DNA from: Deinococcus sonorensis KR-87
GTDB taxonomy: Bacteria > Deinococcota > Deinococci > Deinococcales > Deinococcaceae
Reading direction: 5' to 3'
Assembly: GCF_040256395.1 (NCBI RefSeq)
Contig: NZ_CP158299.1
Coordinates: 1,083,501 to 1,147,500 of the forward strand
DNA length: 64,000 nt
Shown here one piece after another: positions 30,554 through 39,793 of the stretch. Each line of letters opens with the position of its first letter. Within the stretch, counting starts at the first letter, position 1. The notes beneath the pieces were generated by a model. The model saw only the letters and a list, made by a program, of their open reading frames with translations, had not been told where the DNA came from and did not search any database. The position numbers and the translations under genes were made by a program.

Positions 30554-31672
30554 TCAGGCGGGCGGTACCAGCTGTCCGCCCACGTAGACCTGCTGGACCT
30601 CCAGCGCGCTGTTCAGCACCACCACGTCGGCCCGCAGCCCCGGTTCCAGCCGGCCCCGGTCGGTCAGGCCCAGCGAGCGGGCCGGCTGCGCGGAGAGCAG
30701 CCGCGACACCTGATGCAGCGGCAGGCCCATGGAGGCGGCGTGGCGCAGGGCCAAGTCCAGCGTCAGCACACTGCCGGCCAGCGTGCCGTTCGGCAGCGTG
30801 GCGCGCTGGTCCCTCACCGTCACCGGCTGGCCACCCAGTTCGCTGTCGCCGTCGCCCAGCCCGGCGGCTCGCATCGCGTCGCTGATCAGGATGACGCGCT
30901 CCGGGGCGGCCTGCAGCGCCAGCCGCACCGCGCCGGGGTGCAGGTGGAAGGTGTCCAGAATCAGTTCCAGGAAGGGGGCCGGGTGGCTCAGCACGGCACC
31001 GAGCGGCCCCGGCTCTCGGCCCTGCAGGCCGCCCATCGCGTTGTAGGTGTGGGTGGCCGAGGAGCGCCCGTCCCACTGCTGCACCGCGTCCAGCACCTCC
31101 CACGCGTCCTCGTAGCGCCCGGCGGTATGGCCCAGGCCCACCCGCACGCCCGCCTCCACAAAGGCGCGGGCCGCCTCCAGCGCGCTGGGCAGCTCCGGAG
31201 CCAGCGTCACGGCCCGCACCACGTCCAGCGCCAGCACTTCGGCCAGCCGCTCCGGGGTGGGGTCCAGGGTATGGGGCGGCTGCGCCCCCAGCCGCTGCGG
31301 GCTGATGAACGGGCCCTCCAGGTGGGCGCCCGGAACGTCCGCTCCGCCCGGCACCCCGCCCGCCTGCATCACCTGCTCCACGCCGCGCAGGGCCGCCAGA
31401 ACCTCCGGCCACGGCGCGGTCATGGTGGTGGGCAGCAGGGTGGTGGTGCCGTGCCGGGCGTGCAGGCGTGCCAGCGTCCGCACCCCCTCCGGGCCGTCCA
31501 TGGTGTCGCCGCCGCCTCCGCCGTGCACGTGCGTGTCGATGAAGCCGGGCAGCAGCAGCCGGTCGGTGGGCGCGCCGGGGTCCGGTTCCACGGCCTCCAG
31601 CCGGGCGCCGAAGCGCAGCCGTACCCCCTGCAAGCCATCCGGGGTGGGCAATTGACCGGACAGCTCGGTCAT
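30554..31672 (-). CDS. nagA: N-acetylglucosamine-6-phosphate deacetylase
   Basis: NagA converts GlcNAc-6-phosphate to glucosamine-6-phosphate and acetate. The 372-residue amidohydrolase has the metal site FIDTHVHGGGGGDT, HLEGPFISP, GLGHTAG, SATHTYNAMGG and the catalytic-Asp segment ILISDAMRAAG. It is the last gene of the nine-gene amino-sugar operon; the ATG overlaps the ROK kinase stop (ATGA). Confidence 0.93.
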   Translation of the reverse strand: MTELSGQLPTPDGLQGVRLRFGARLEAVEPDPGAPTDRLLLPGFIDTHVHGGGGGDTMDGPEGVRTLARLHARHGTTTLLPTTMTAPWPEVLAALRGVEQVMQAGGVPGGADVPGAHLEGPFISPQRLGAQPPHTLDPTPERLAEVLALDVVRAVTLAPELPSALEAARAFVEAGVRVGLGHTAGRYEDAWEVLDAVQQWDGRSSATHTYNAMGGLQGREPGPLGAVLSHPAPFLELILDTFHLHPGAVRLALQAAPERVILISDAMRAAGLGDGDSELGGQPVTVRDQRATLPNGTLAGSVLTLDLALRHAASMGLPLHQVSRLLSAQPARSLGLTDRGRLEPGLRADVVVLNSALEVQQVYVGGQLVPPA

Positions 31673-32517
31673 GCCTGCTGCTCCAGCGCCAGGATCGCGC
31701 CCAGCACGCCGGCCCGCGAGCCCAGCCGGGCCACCCGCAGGTCCGGCACGTGCCACGGGCCCAGCGCGCGGGTCAGGGCGGCGCGCAGCGGCGTCAGGTA
31801 GCGCTCGCCGTAACCGCCCACCACGCCGCCCCCCAGCACCACCACGTCCGGGTCCAGCAGGATGCAGGCGTCGGCCAGCCGCTCGCCCAGCGCCTGGGCC
31901 GCCGCTTCCAGCGGGTCCAGTACCCGCCGGTCGCCCTCGGCCGCCAGCGCCGCCAGTGCCTCGGGGGAGGCGGCCGGGTCATTCAGGTTGGTGCGGGCCT
32001 GGCGGGTCAGGGCGGTGCCGGAGGCGACCAGTTCCAGACAGCCGGTGCGGCCGCAGGGGCACGGCTGTCCGGCCGGGCCGCCGCTCACGTGCCCCAGTTC
32101 CAGCGCCTGCCCGTGGGCGCCGGTATGCAGCCGCCCGGCCGCCACCAGCCCGGCCCCGATGCCGGTGCTGACCGTGACGTACAGGCTGGTGTGGGCGCCG
32201 CTGGCCGCTCCCAGATGGTGTTCGGCCAGCGCGGCGGCGTCGGCGTCGTTGAGCAGCGCCACCTGCACCCCGCCCTGCTCCAGTGCCCCCGCCAGCGGAA
32301 AGCCGTCCAGTTGCGGCAGGTTGGCGGCGGCGGTCTGACCGGTCGAGACGTCCACCCGCCCGGCCACGCACACCCCGATGCCGCTGGCCTCTCCCGCCAG
32401 CGCCCGCACCTCCGCCACGATGCCTTCCGCGGTGTCCGGCGTGGGCCGCAGCGACAGCGGGCCGTCCAGGGTGCCCACGGCCAGCTTGGTGCCGCCCAGG
32501 TCCACGCCGACCTTCAC
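31669..32517 (-). CDS. ROK-family sugar kinase (probable GlcNAc kinase)
   Basis: This 282-residue kinase has the phosphate loop VDLGGTKLAVG, the catalytic Asp in LLNDADAAALAEH, the sugar-binding ELGHVSGG and the ROK zinc motif CPCGRTGCLE. Its position between hexosaminidase and NagA makes GlcNAc the likely substrate, feeding NagA; glucose cannot be excluded. It overlaps both neighbours by four bases. Confidence 0.88.
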   Translation of the reverse strand: MKVGVDLGGTKLAVGTLDGPLSLRPTPDTAEGIVAEVRALAGEASGIGVCVAGRVDVSTGQTAAANLPQLDGFPLAGALEQGGVQVALLNDADAAALAEHHLGAASGAHTSLYVTVSTGIGAGLVAAGRLHTGAHGQALELGHVSGGPAGQPCPCGRTGCLELVASGTALTRQARTNLNDPAASPEALAALAAEGDRRVLDPLEAAAQALGERLADACILLDPDVVVLGGGVVGGYGERYLTPLRAALTRALGPWHVPDLRVARLGSRAGVLGAILALEQQA

Positions 32518-33986
32518 CGGGCCACCAGCGCGGCGCCCAGCGCCCTCAGGTTGGCGGGCCGGAAACCGTGGGTGACGAGCGCCGGCAGCGGCAGCTGGGC
32601 CGCGGCATCGGCGTTCCAGAGCGCCAGATGCAGGGCGGGCCGGTCCTGCTGGGCCAGCACCCCGGCCAGCTCCTGCTCGGCCCGGCTGAGTGCCCAGCGT
32701 CCGGTGGTGGCCAGCAGGGCCGGCGCCTGCGGAAAGTGGTCCAGCAGCGCCATGGCACCGGCCGTGTCGTGGCCGTCGTGCAGCGCCACCTGCAGCTGAG
32801 GGAAGTGGGACCGCAGCACGTCCGCCAGCGTTTCTCCGCTCAGGCTGTCGCCGTAGGGGCCGCCCACCGCGGCGCTGGCCGGCGCGATCAGCAGCACCGG
32901 GGCGCCCGGGTCCAGCGTGGGCGTCTGGCCGCTGCGGGTCAGCGACCGGAGGGCCGCCCGGTCCACCTCGGCGTCGTCGGCTTGCCGCTGCTCGGGAGGG
33001 TAGGGGCGGGGCGTGCCGGGAAAGCGGGCGGCGGCGCGGTCCAGCCGGGCGCGGGCCTGCTGCACCCTCGCCTCGCTCAGGCGGCCGTCGCGTAGCGCGC
33101 GCTGCAGCGCGCGGGCGTGGTCCACATGCGTCTGCAGGTCCCCGTGGCCGCAGCTCAGCACCGCATCCGCGCCGGCCAGCAGGGCCAACGGGGCCGCCTC
33201 ACCGCCCGGATAACGGTCCGCGATGGCGTGCATGTCGGTGGCGTCGGTGACCACCACGCCGTCGTAGCCCCACTGCCGGCGCAGCAGGCCGTCCAGCACG
33301 GCGGGGGAGAGGGTGGCCGGGCGCTCCTTGTCCAGCGCCGGATACACGATGTGGGCGGTCATGATGCTGCCCACCTCCGCCTGCACCGCGGCCCTGAAGG
33401 GGGCGAACTCCACTTGCTCCAGCTGTTCCAGCGGCTTGTCCACCACCGGCAGCGTCAGGTGGCTGTCCTGGCTGGTGTCGCCGTGGCCCGGGAAGTGCTT
33501 GACCGAGCTCAGCACCCCGGCCTCCTCGCTCCCCAGCGCCCAGGCCACGCCCAGGCGCGCGACCGTCTGCGCATCGGCCCCGAAGGCCCGGTCGCCGATC
33601 ACCGGGTTGAGCGGGTTCACGTTCACGTCCAGGCTGGGCGCGTAGTTCCAGTTGAGCCCCAGTTCGATCAGGCCGCGCGCCGCGATGCGCCCGGCCTCGC
33701 GGGCCGCCGCCTCGTCGTTGAGTTGCCCCAGCGCCTGCAGCGAGGGCGGCATCGGGATGTCCAGCCGCCGCAGCACCGCGCCACCCTCCTGGTCGGTGGC
33801 GATCAGGGCGTCGTGTTCCAGCGCGTCGCGGATGTCGCGGATCAGGCGGGCGGTGCGCTCGGGTGTGCTGAAGTTGCGGGCGAACAGGCACACCCCGCCG
33901 AAGCGGTGCGTGCGCAGCAGCTGGCCCTGCTCGGGCGTGAGGTCCGGGCCGGGCAGGTCGATGATCAGGGTGCGTTCGGGTGACAT
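32514..33986 (-). CDS. nagZ: GH3 beta-N-acetylhexosaminidase, NagZ type
   Basis: This 490-residue enzyme cleaves terminal beta-GlcNAc from muropeptides or chito-oligosaccharides. The GH3 TIM barrel (about 1-335) has ATDQEGG, the NagZ-specific catalytic loop KHFPGHGDTSQDSH and the nucleophile Asp in VVTDATDMHAI. About 150 C-terminal residues form a second domain as in two-domain Gram-positive NagZ. There is no signal peptide, so substrates are probably cleaved in the cytoplasm after import. The ATG overlaps the preceding stop by one base (TGATG). Confidence 0.9.
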   Translation of the reverse strand: MSPERTLIIDLPGPDLTPEQGQLLRTHRFGGVCLFARNFSTPERTARLIRDIRDALEHDALIATDQEGGAVLRRLDIPMPPSLQALGQLNDEAAAREAGRIAARGLIELGLNWNYAPSLDVNVNPLNPVIGDRAFGADAQTVARLGVAWALGSEEAGVLSSVKHFPGHGDTSQDSHLTLPVVDKPLEQLEQVEFAPFRAAVQAEVGSIMTAHIVYPALDKERPATLSPAVLDGLLRRQWGYDGVVVTDATDMHAIADRYPGGEAAPLALLAGADAVLSCGHGDLQTHVDHARALQRALRDGRLSEARVQQARARLDRAAARFPGTPRPYPPEQRQADDAEVDRAALRSLTRSGQTPTLDPGAPVLLIAPASAAVGGPYGDSLSGETLADVLRSHFPQLQVALHDGHDTAGAMALLDHFPQAPALLATTGRWALSRAEQELAGVLAQQDRPALHLALWNADAAAQLPLPALVTHGFRPANLRALGAALVAR

Positions 33987-34588
33987 CAGGCGGTGGTCCT
34001 CCGGGTCAGCAGGGTGCCGGCGGGCTGGCGGCTCCACGGCACGAACCCCATCCGCCGGTAGAAGCCCAGGGCGCGGGTGTTGCGGGCATCCACACCCAGG
34101 TGCAGCGCGTCCGCGCCGCTGGCGTGCAACGTGCGCAGCGCCTGCTCCATCAGGCGGCGCCCCAGGCCCAGGCCCTGGGCGCGGGGCAGCAGATTCAGGT
34201 GCAGATGGCCGGGGAAGTCGCGGCTCAGCTCGGGGTCGGGGGGCGGGCGGACGTGCAGCCGCTGGACCAGGGCGGCGTCGGCGGGCGCATAGGTACGGTC
34301 GGGAGGGTACTGCCGCCGCAGGGCCGGCCACCACTCTTCTTCCAGCAGCTGTTCGAAGCGGGCCGTGTCGTGGGCGGTGACCACATAGCCGCACACGCCC
34401 TGCCCGTCCTCCACGACCCAGGCTCCAGCCGGTTCCAGGTGCAGGTACGCCGCGGCATACAGGTGGCCCAGCAGCTCCGGGTGCTGCAGCAGCGGCCGGG
34501 CGTCCTGACCGGCCTCCCCGGTGGCGGCGCAGATGGTGTACAGGTCCGCTTCGTCGTCGGGGCGGGCGGGGCGCAGGGCCGCATTCAT
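33986..34588 (-). CDS. GNAT acetyltransferase resembling the O-GlcNAcase C-terminal domain
   Basis: This 200-residue GNAT protein has the acetyl-CoA loop AQGLGLGRRLMEQAL and C-terminal NTRALGFYRRMGFV. FPGHLHLNLLPRAQG with LHLGVDARN recalls the bacterial acetyltransferases used to model the C-terminal HAT-like domain of O-GlcNAcase. It is embedded between the SIS-domain and nagZ genes with four- and one-base overlaps, suggesting a substrate related to glucosamine. The acceptor is unknown. Confidence 0.75.
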   Translation of the reverse strand: MNAALRPARPDDEADLYTICAATGEAGQDARPLLQHPELLGHLYAAAYLHLEPAGAWVVEDGQGVCGYVVTAHDTARFEQLLEEEWWPALRRQYPPDRTYAPADAALVQRLHVRPPPDPELSRDFPGHLHLNLLPRAQGLGLGRRLMEQALRTLHASGADALHLGVDARNTRALGFYRRMGFVPWSRQPAGTLLTRRTTA

Positions 34589-35607
34589 ACGGTGCGCGTG
34601 ACCTTGCTGAGCCGGGGGGGAGCGTCGGGGTTCTCGCCGCGCAGCACCGCCAGATGCCCAATCAAGAGCTGGATGGCCAGGGCGCTCAGGGCCGGGTCAG
34701 TCAGGGCGTGGCCGCTGGCCGGGGTGGGCAGCTGGGCCGGACTGTCCGCGTCGTCGCCCACCACCGTCAGCTGCGCCCCGTAGCCGCGCAGGGTGCGGTA
34801 GGTGTCGCGGGTCAGGTGGGCGGTGGCGTCGCGCGCCTGCAGCGCCAGGATCTGCACGCCCGGCTCGGCCAGGCGGGCCGGGCCGTGGGCAAACTCGGCG
34901 GTGGAGAAGGCCAGCGCCGCCAGCCCCGCCGTCTCCTGCAGCTTCAGGGCGGTCTCGGCGGCCACCCCCTGGTGCAGGCCCCGTCCCAGCACCAGCAGGT
35001 CCTGGGCGTCCACCAGCGTGGCCGCCACCTGCTCGGCCAGCTCTTCCTGCGCGGCCAGGGCGTCCAACAGGTCCGGCAGCCGGGCCAGCGCCGTCTCCAG
35101 CGCCGGGTCCGGGTTGAGCTCCTGCAGCAGCCGCGCGCCGAGCGTCAGCACCGCCAGGTAGCTCTTGGTGGCGGCCACTGCCCGCTCCTCTCCGGCGCAC
35201 AGCGGCAGCGTCAGGTCCGCCGCCTGATGGAGCGGGCTGTCCGGCTGGTTGATCATCGCAAGCGTCAGGGCGCCGTTGCGGCGCGCCCGCTCCACCGCCT
35301 CGACCAGGTCCGGGCTGCCGCCCGACTGGCTGACCGCCAGCACCAGCGCCCCCTGATAGTCCAGGTCGGCGCCGTAGACCCCGCTCACGCTGGGGGCCGC
35401 GCTCATCACCGGCAGCCGCAGATGCGTCTCGATGGCGTACTTCAGGGTGGTGGCGGCATGGTCGCTGCTGCCGCGCGCCACCGTCACCACGTAGCGGGGC
35501 TGGGCTGCCTGGATCGCCCGCACCACCGCCGAGAGCGGCTGTTTCGCCTGCCGCCGCACCACCTCGGCCGCCTCACGGGCCTCCTGCAGCATCAGCACGT
35601 CACTCAT
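34585..35607 (-). CDS. SIS-domain glucosamine-6-phosphate deaminase/isomerase (NagB-II/AgaS type)
   Basis: This 340-residue protein has two SIS domains like the isomerase half of GlmS, without the glutaminase domain. The first shows VTVARGSSDHAATT and LAVSQSGGSPDLVEAV; the second LLVLGRGLHQGVAAETALKLQETA and the conserved AEFAHGP. NagB-II enzymes of this build deaminate glucosamine-6-phosphate to fructose-6-phosphate, which would complete the pathway because no classical NagB is in the operon. Confidence 0.87.
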   Translation of the reverse strand: MSDVLMLQEAREAAEVVRRQAKQPLSAVVRAIQAAQPRYVVTVARGSSDHAATTLKYAIETHLRLPVMSAAPSVSGVYGADLDYQGALVLAVSQSGGSPDLVEAVERARRNGALTLAMINQPDSPLHQAADLTLPLCAGEERAVAATKSYLAVLTLGARLLQELNPDPALETALARLPDLLDALAAQEELAEQVAATLVDAQDLLVLGRGLHQGVAAETALKLQETAGLAALAFSTAEFAHGPARLAEPGVQILALQARDATAHLTRDTYRTLRGYGAQLTVVGDDADSPAQLPTPASGHALTDPALSALAIQLLIGHLAVLRGENPDAPPRLSKVTRTV

Positions 35608-36484
35608 TTCACCGCTCCTTCCAGCCCGCGCATGAACAGCCGCTGCGCCGCCAGGAACACCAGCAGGACCGGGATCATCATAAACAGCGCCCCGGCGGCG
35701 ATGTTGAACGGATCGTAATTGAACTGCCCCTTGAGCTTCAGCACCGCCACACTCAGCGGCATCTGGTCCGGCGTGGCCGACAGCACCAGCATCGGCCAGA
35801 AGTAGGCGTTCCAGCTGGTCACCAGCGTGAAGATGCCGAGCGCCGCCTGGCTGGGGCGGGTCAGCGGCAGCATGATGCGGGTCAGCACCGTGAACTCGCC
35901 GGCCCCGTCCAGCCGCGCGGCTTCCAGCAGCGCGTGCGGCACGGCCATGAACGCCTGACGCATCAGGAAGATGCCGAACGCCCCGGCCACGGTGGGCAGC
36001 ACCACGCCCAGGTGGGTGCCGAGCAGCCCCAGGTGCTTGAGCGTCAGGGTGTTCACGATGAAGGTGGTCTCGCCCGGCAGCACCAGCGTGGCCACGATGA
36101 TGCCGAAGATCACCTGCCGCCCCGGAAAGCGGAAGCGGGCCAGCGGGTAGGCGGCCAGCGCCGAGATCACCAGGGTGCCCACCACCGTCATGGCCGTGAT
36201 GGAGACGCTGTTCCAGATGTACTTGCCCAGCGAGAAGGTGTTGTACACCTCCACGAAGTTGCCCAAAGTCACCCGGCGCGGAAATAGGCTGGCCGGGAAG
36301 TCATAGATGCTGCCGCCCGCGTGCTTGTCGGTCAGCGCGATGGCCAGCGTCCACAGGAACGGGAACACCGCGAAGCCCAGCACCAGCAGCAGCAGCGCGT
36401 AGCGCAGCACCAGCCGGCCCGCGCGGCGCGGCACCGCCCGGCGCGTGTGCACCTGCGGCAGCACCCGGGGGCGCGTCACGGCGC

Positions 36485-36488
<4 letters not shown>
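35604..36488 (-). CDS. Carbohydrate ABC transporter permease (MalG type)
   Basis: This 294-residue inner-membrane permease has six predicted TM helices and the EAA loop EAARLDGAGEFTVLTRIMLPL, which docks to the ATPase. A GTG at 36488 overlaps the stop of the first permease (GTGA). It pairs with the upstream permease to import the amino sugar. Confidence 0.92.
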
Positions 36489-37390
<902 letters not shown>

Positions 37391-37410
37391 AGGTCAGTCC
37401 TTGGGGAATG

Positions 37411-37441
37411 AAAAGAGGGGAGGCCGATACCGCGCCTCCCC
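37411..37441 (-). terminator. Attenuating hairpin between binding-protein and permease genes
   Basis: On the minus strand an 8-bp GC stem (37417-37424 with 37434-37441, 9-base loop) is followed by TCTTTTC. Partial termination here would leave more binding protein than permease, a common arrangement in ABC importers. Confidence 0.6.
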
Positions 37442-37449
37442 CGGGGTCC

Positions 37450-38703
37450 TCACTTCTTCATGTTGGCGTTCCAGTACGCCACCGCGTCGTTCAGGGCCAC
37501 CTGGGCGGTCTTCTTGCCCAGCAGCGCCGCCTCGATGTTGTCGTTCAGGTTCTTGTACAGGTCGTCACTGTTGGTGGGGGCCGCGTAGCCGGGGTTGATG
37601 TAGCGTCCCGAAGCGCCGACCAGCCCGGTGGCCTTGGCGATCGGGTCGGTGCCGCCGGCCTTGAACAGCGCGTCGGTCTGGGCGGCGCGGGTGGTGGGCA
37701 CCACCGGCACCACCTTGGCGAAGGCGATCTGGTTGGCGTTGTTGGTGAAGAAGGCAGCCAGCTTGGCGGCCTCGGCCGGGTGCTTGCTGGCGGTCGGCAC
37801 CACCAGGTCCATGCTGCCGCCGGTCTGCACGCCGGCCTTGCCCAGCGGCGCCTCGGTGACCTGGGTCTTGCCGTACAGGCCGGGGTTGGCGTCCTTGATG
37901 CGGGTCAGCGCCTGCGGCCCGCCCACGATCAGCGCCACCCGGTTCTGCGCGTACAGCTCGGTGGCCACCTGGAAGGCCTCGCGGCGGATGGCGTCTTCCG
38001 GGATGTAGCCGCCCTTGTAGAGGTTGACGTACTGCTGCAGCAGCGCGGCGTGCTGCGCGGTGTTGAAGGCCGCCTTGCCGCTGGCGTCGTAGATCGGCAG
38101 GCCCTCGGCGTAGAAGTAGCCCAGGAACGAGGCGGTGTTGGGGTCCTTCAGGGCCGGCACCCAGGCGTAGGCGCCGGTCTTGTCCTTGACGGTCTTGGCG
38201 AGCGTCAGCAGCTCGCTGGTGGTGCGCGGCACACGCGTCACGCCGGCCTTCTTGAACAGGTCCGGGTTGTAGAGCATCACGCCCTCGTTGAGCCAGCCGT
38301 ACCACGGGTAGCCGTAGACCTTGCCGCCGGTGCTGAAGTTCTTGATGCTCTGCGGATAGTAGGTGGCGGTCAGGGTGGCCATGGGCGTCAGCGAGCCCAC
38401 GTCGCGCAGGAAGCCGTTCTGGGCGGCCTTGGCGGTCTCGTCGATGTTCAGGTTGATCACGTCGGGCGCGCCGCCCAGGTTCACGCTGCTGATGAAGTCC
38501 TGCACCATGCTGTCCTGCTTGTCGAACCACTTGACCGTGATGCCGGGGTTGGCCTTCTGGAAGGCGTCAATGGTGCTCTTGATGTAGTTGTCGAACTTCG
38601 GGCTCAGGTACCAGGTCCAGAACTGCAGCTCCACCGGCTGCTGGGCGGCGGCGGTGCCCAGCGCGAGGGTCAGGCCGAGGGCGATCAGGCGGGGGGTCTT
38701 CAT
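37450..38703 (-). CDS. Sugar ABC transporter substrate-binding protein
   Basis: This 417-residue protein of the family 1 solute-binding type has a signal peptide (MKTPRLIALGLTLALGTAAA) and begins QPVELQFWTWYLSPKFDNYI. TIDAFQKANPGITVKWFDKQ and VPTTRAAQTDALF are typical of the family. There is no lipobox cysteine, so it may be free in the periplasm. The start at 38703 has AAGGAG eight bases upstream. The operon suggests GlcNAc or an oligosaccharide containing it as ligand. Confidence 0.92.
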   Translation of the reverse strand: MKTPRLIALGLTLALGTAAAQQPVELQFWTWYLSPKFDNYIKSTIDAFQKANPGITVKWFDKQDSMVQDFISSVNLGGAPDVINLNIDETAKAAQNGFLRDVGSLTPMATLTATYYPQSIKNFSTGGKVYGYPWYGWLNEGVMLYNPDLFKKAGVTRVPRTTSELLTLAKTVKDKTGAYAWVPALKDPNTASFLGYFYAEGLPIYDASGKAAFNTAQHAALLQQYVNLYKGGYIPEDAIRREAFQVATELYAQNRVALIVGGPQALTRIKDANPGLYGKTQVTEAPLGKAGVQTGGSMDLVVPTASKHPAEAAKLAAFFTNNANQIAFAKVVPVVPTTRAAQTDALFKAGGTDPIAKATGLVGASGRYINPGYAAPTNSDDLYKNLNDNIEAALLGKKTAQVALNDAVAYWNANMKK

Positions 38704-38796
38704 GGTGAACTCCTTGTGGCGCGGGTGGCCGGAACAGGGGTGGATTGACACGGACCGGGCGGCCCGATGCGGCCCGGCAGCAGGAACGGCGAAGCG

Positions 38797-39657
38797 TCAG
38801 TACTTCTTTTCGACCACCGACTCGGCCGTGACGCGCAGCATGGCGTGCGCTTCCGGGCGTTTGGGCAGGATGGCGGTGTAGAGGAGTTCCAGCACCAGCG
38901 CCTGACTGGTCAGCGTGTCGAAGACGCTGTCGGAGAGCGGGTCCTCCTGAGCGGCGGTGAACAGCACGTCGCTGGCGTAGCGGGTGACCGGGCTGCTGGC
39001 GCGGTGGGTGATGGCCACGGTGTAGTGGCCGTGCCGCTGGGCCAGCTGCAGGTGCTGCACCGTGTCGATGGTGCTGCCGCTGCTGCTCAGCCCGATCACC
39101 ACCCCGCCCCGGGGCACCGTGCTGATGCTGACGGCCGCGATGTGCGGGTCGGTGGACACGATGGCGGTGATGCCCAGCCGCATCAGCCGGTTGGCGAAGT
39201 ACTGCGCCAGCAGGCCGCTGTTGCCCTGGCCGGTCAGGTCCACGCGGGGCGCGCGGGCCAGCTGGGTGGCCACCCGGTCCAGTACGGCGTCGTCCAGCAG
39301 CTGGGCGGTGCCTTCCAGCGTCTGGGTGGTGTAGTGCAGCAGCCGGGCGGCGCGGGCACTGCCGCTGTCGCCGCCGGGGGGAGGGGCGGGGTCGCGGGCC
39401 ATCACATCGGTGGCCAGCGCGAGCTTGAAGGCGTGAAAACCGGCGAAGTTCAGCTTGCGGCACAGCCGGGTGATGGTCGCCTCGCTGACGCCCACGCTGC
39501 TGGCCAGCTCGGTGATGGTCTGGTGCACCACCGAATCGGCCGACACCATCACGTGATCGGCCACCCGGCGCAGGCCCGGCGACAGCTGTGCACTCTGCAG
39601 CCGGATCCGGCTGATGGCTCCACTCGGCAGGGGCGGACGGGCGCTGGTCTGAATCAC
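38797..39657 (-). CDS. MurR/RpiR-family transcriptional regulator
   Basis: This 286-residue regulator has an N-terminal RpiR-type HTH (TITELASSVGVSEATITRLCRKLNFAGFHAFK) and a C-terminal SIS domain (VDLTGQGNSGLLAQYF, VVIGLSSSGSTIDTVQ) that would sense an amino-sugar phosphate. As first gene of the operon, 93 bases before the binding-protein gene, it probably controls its own promoter and is relieved by GlcNAc-6-P or GlcN-6-P. An operator-like repeat surrounds its promoter. Confidence 0.9.
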   Translation of the reverse strand: MIQTSARPPLPSGAISRIRLQSAQLSPGLRRVADHVMVSADSVVHQTITELASSVGVSEATITRLCRKLNFAGFHAFKLALATDVMARDPAPPPGGDSGSARAARLLHYTTQTLEGTAQLLDDAVLDRVATQLARAPRVDLTGQGNSGLLAQYFANRLMRLGITAIVSTDPHIAAVSISTVPRGGVVIGLSSSGSTIDTVQHLQLAQRHGHYTVAITHRASSPVTRYASDVLFTAAQEDPLSDSVFDTLTSQALVLELLYTAILPKRPEAHAMLRVTAESVVEKKY

Positions 39658-39676
39658 AGAGAACCTCGTCTTGAGG

Positions 39677-39742
39677 TGAAATTGTCCGACGCCTCAGGGT
39701 AACTGTAAAAAATAATTTTGTCAATTTCAGGTCAGTCTGAAA
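39677..39742 (-). promoter_or_regulatory. Promoter and candidate operator of the amino-sugar operon
   Basis: On the minus strand TTGACA (39719-39724) and TACCCT (39696-39701) are 17 bases apart. TGAAATTG (39677-39684) and its exact inverse CAATTTCA (39722-39729) bracket this core. A second palindrome TTTCAG-GTCAGT-CTGAAA (39725-39742) lies just upstream of the -35. The tract is AT-rich against its surroundings. RpiR-family control is inferred. Confidence 0.7.
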
Positions 39743-39793
39743 ATTTTTGTTGAAAACAGACCACAGGGCAGCTGCAGGCCGGGGCCCGTCCGG

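Noticed and set aside
34589..34661. Longer nagZ start merging it with the GNAT region
   Set aside because: The frame from 34661 to 33987 is antisense-like in composition; NagZ starts at the TGATG junction at 33986.
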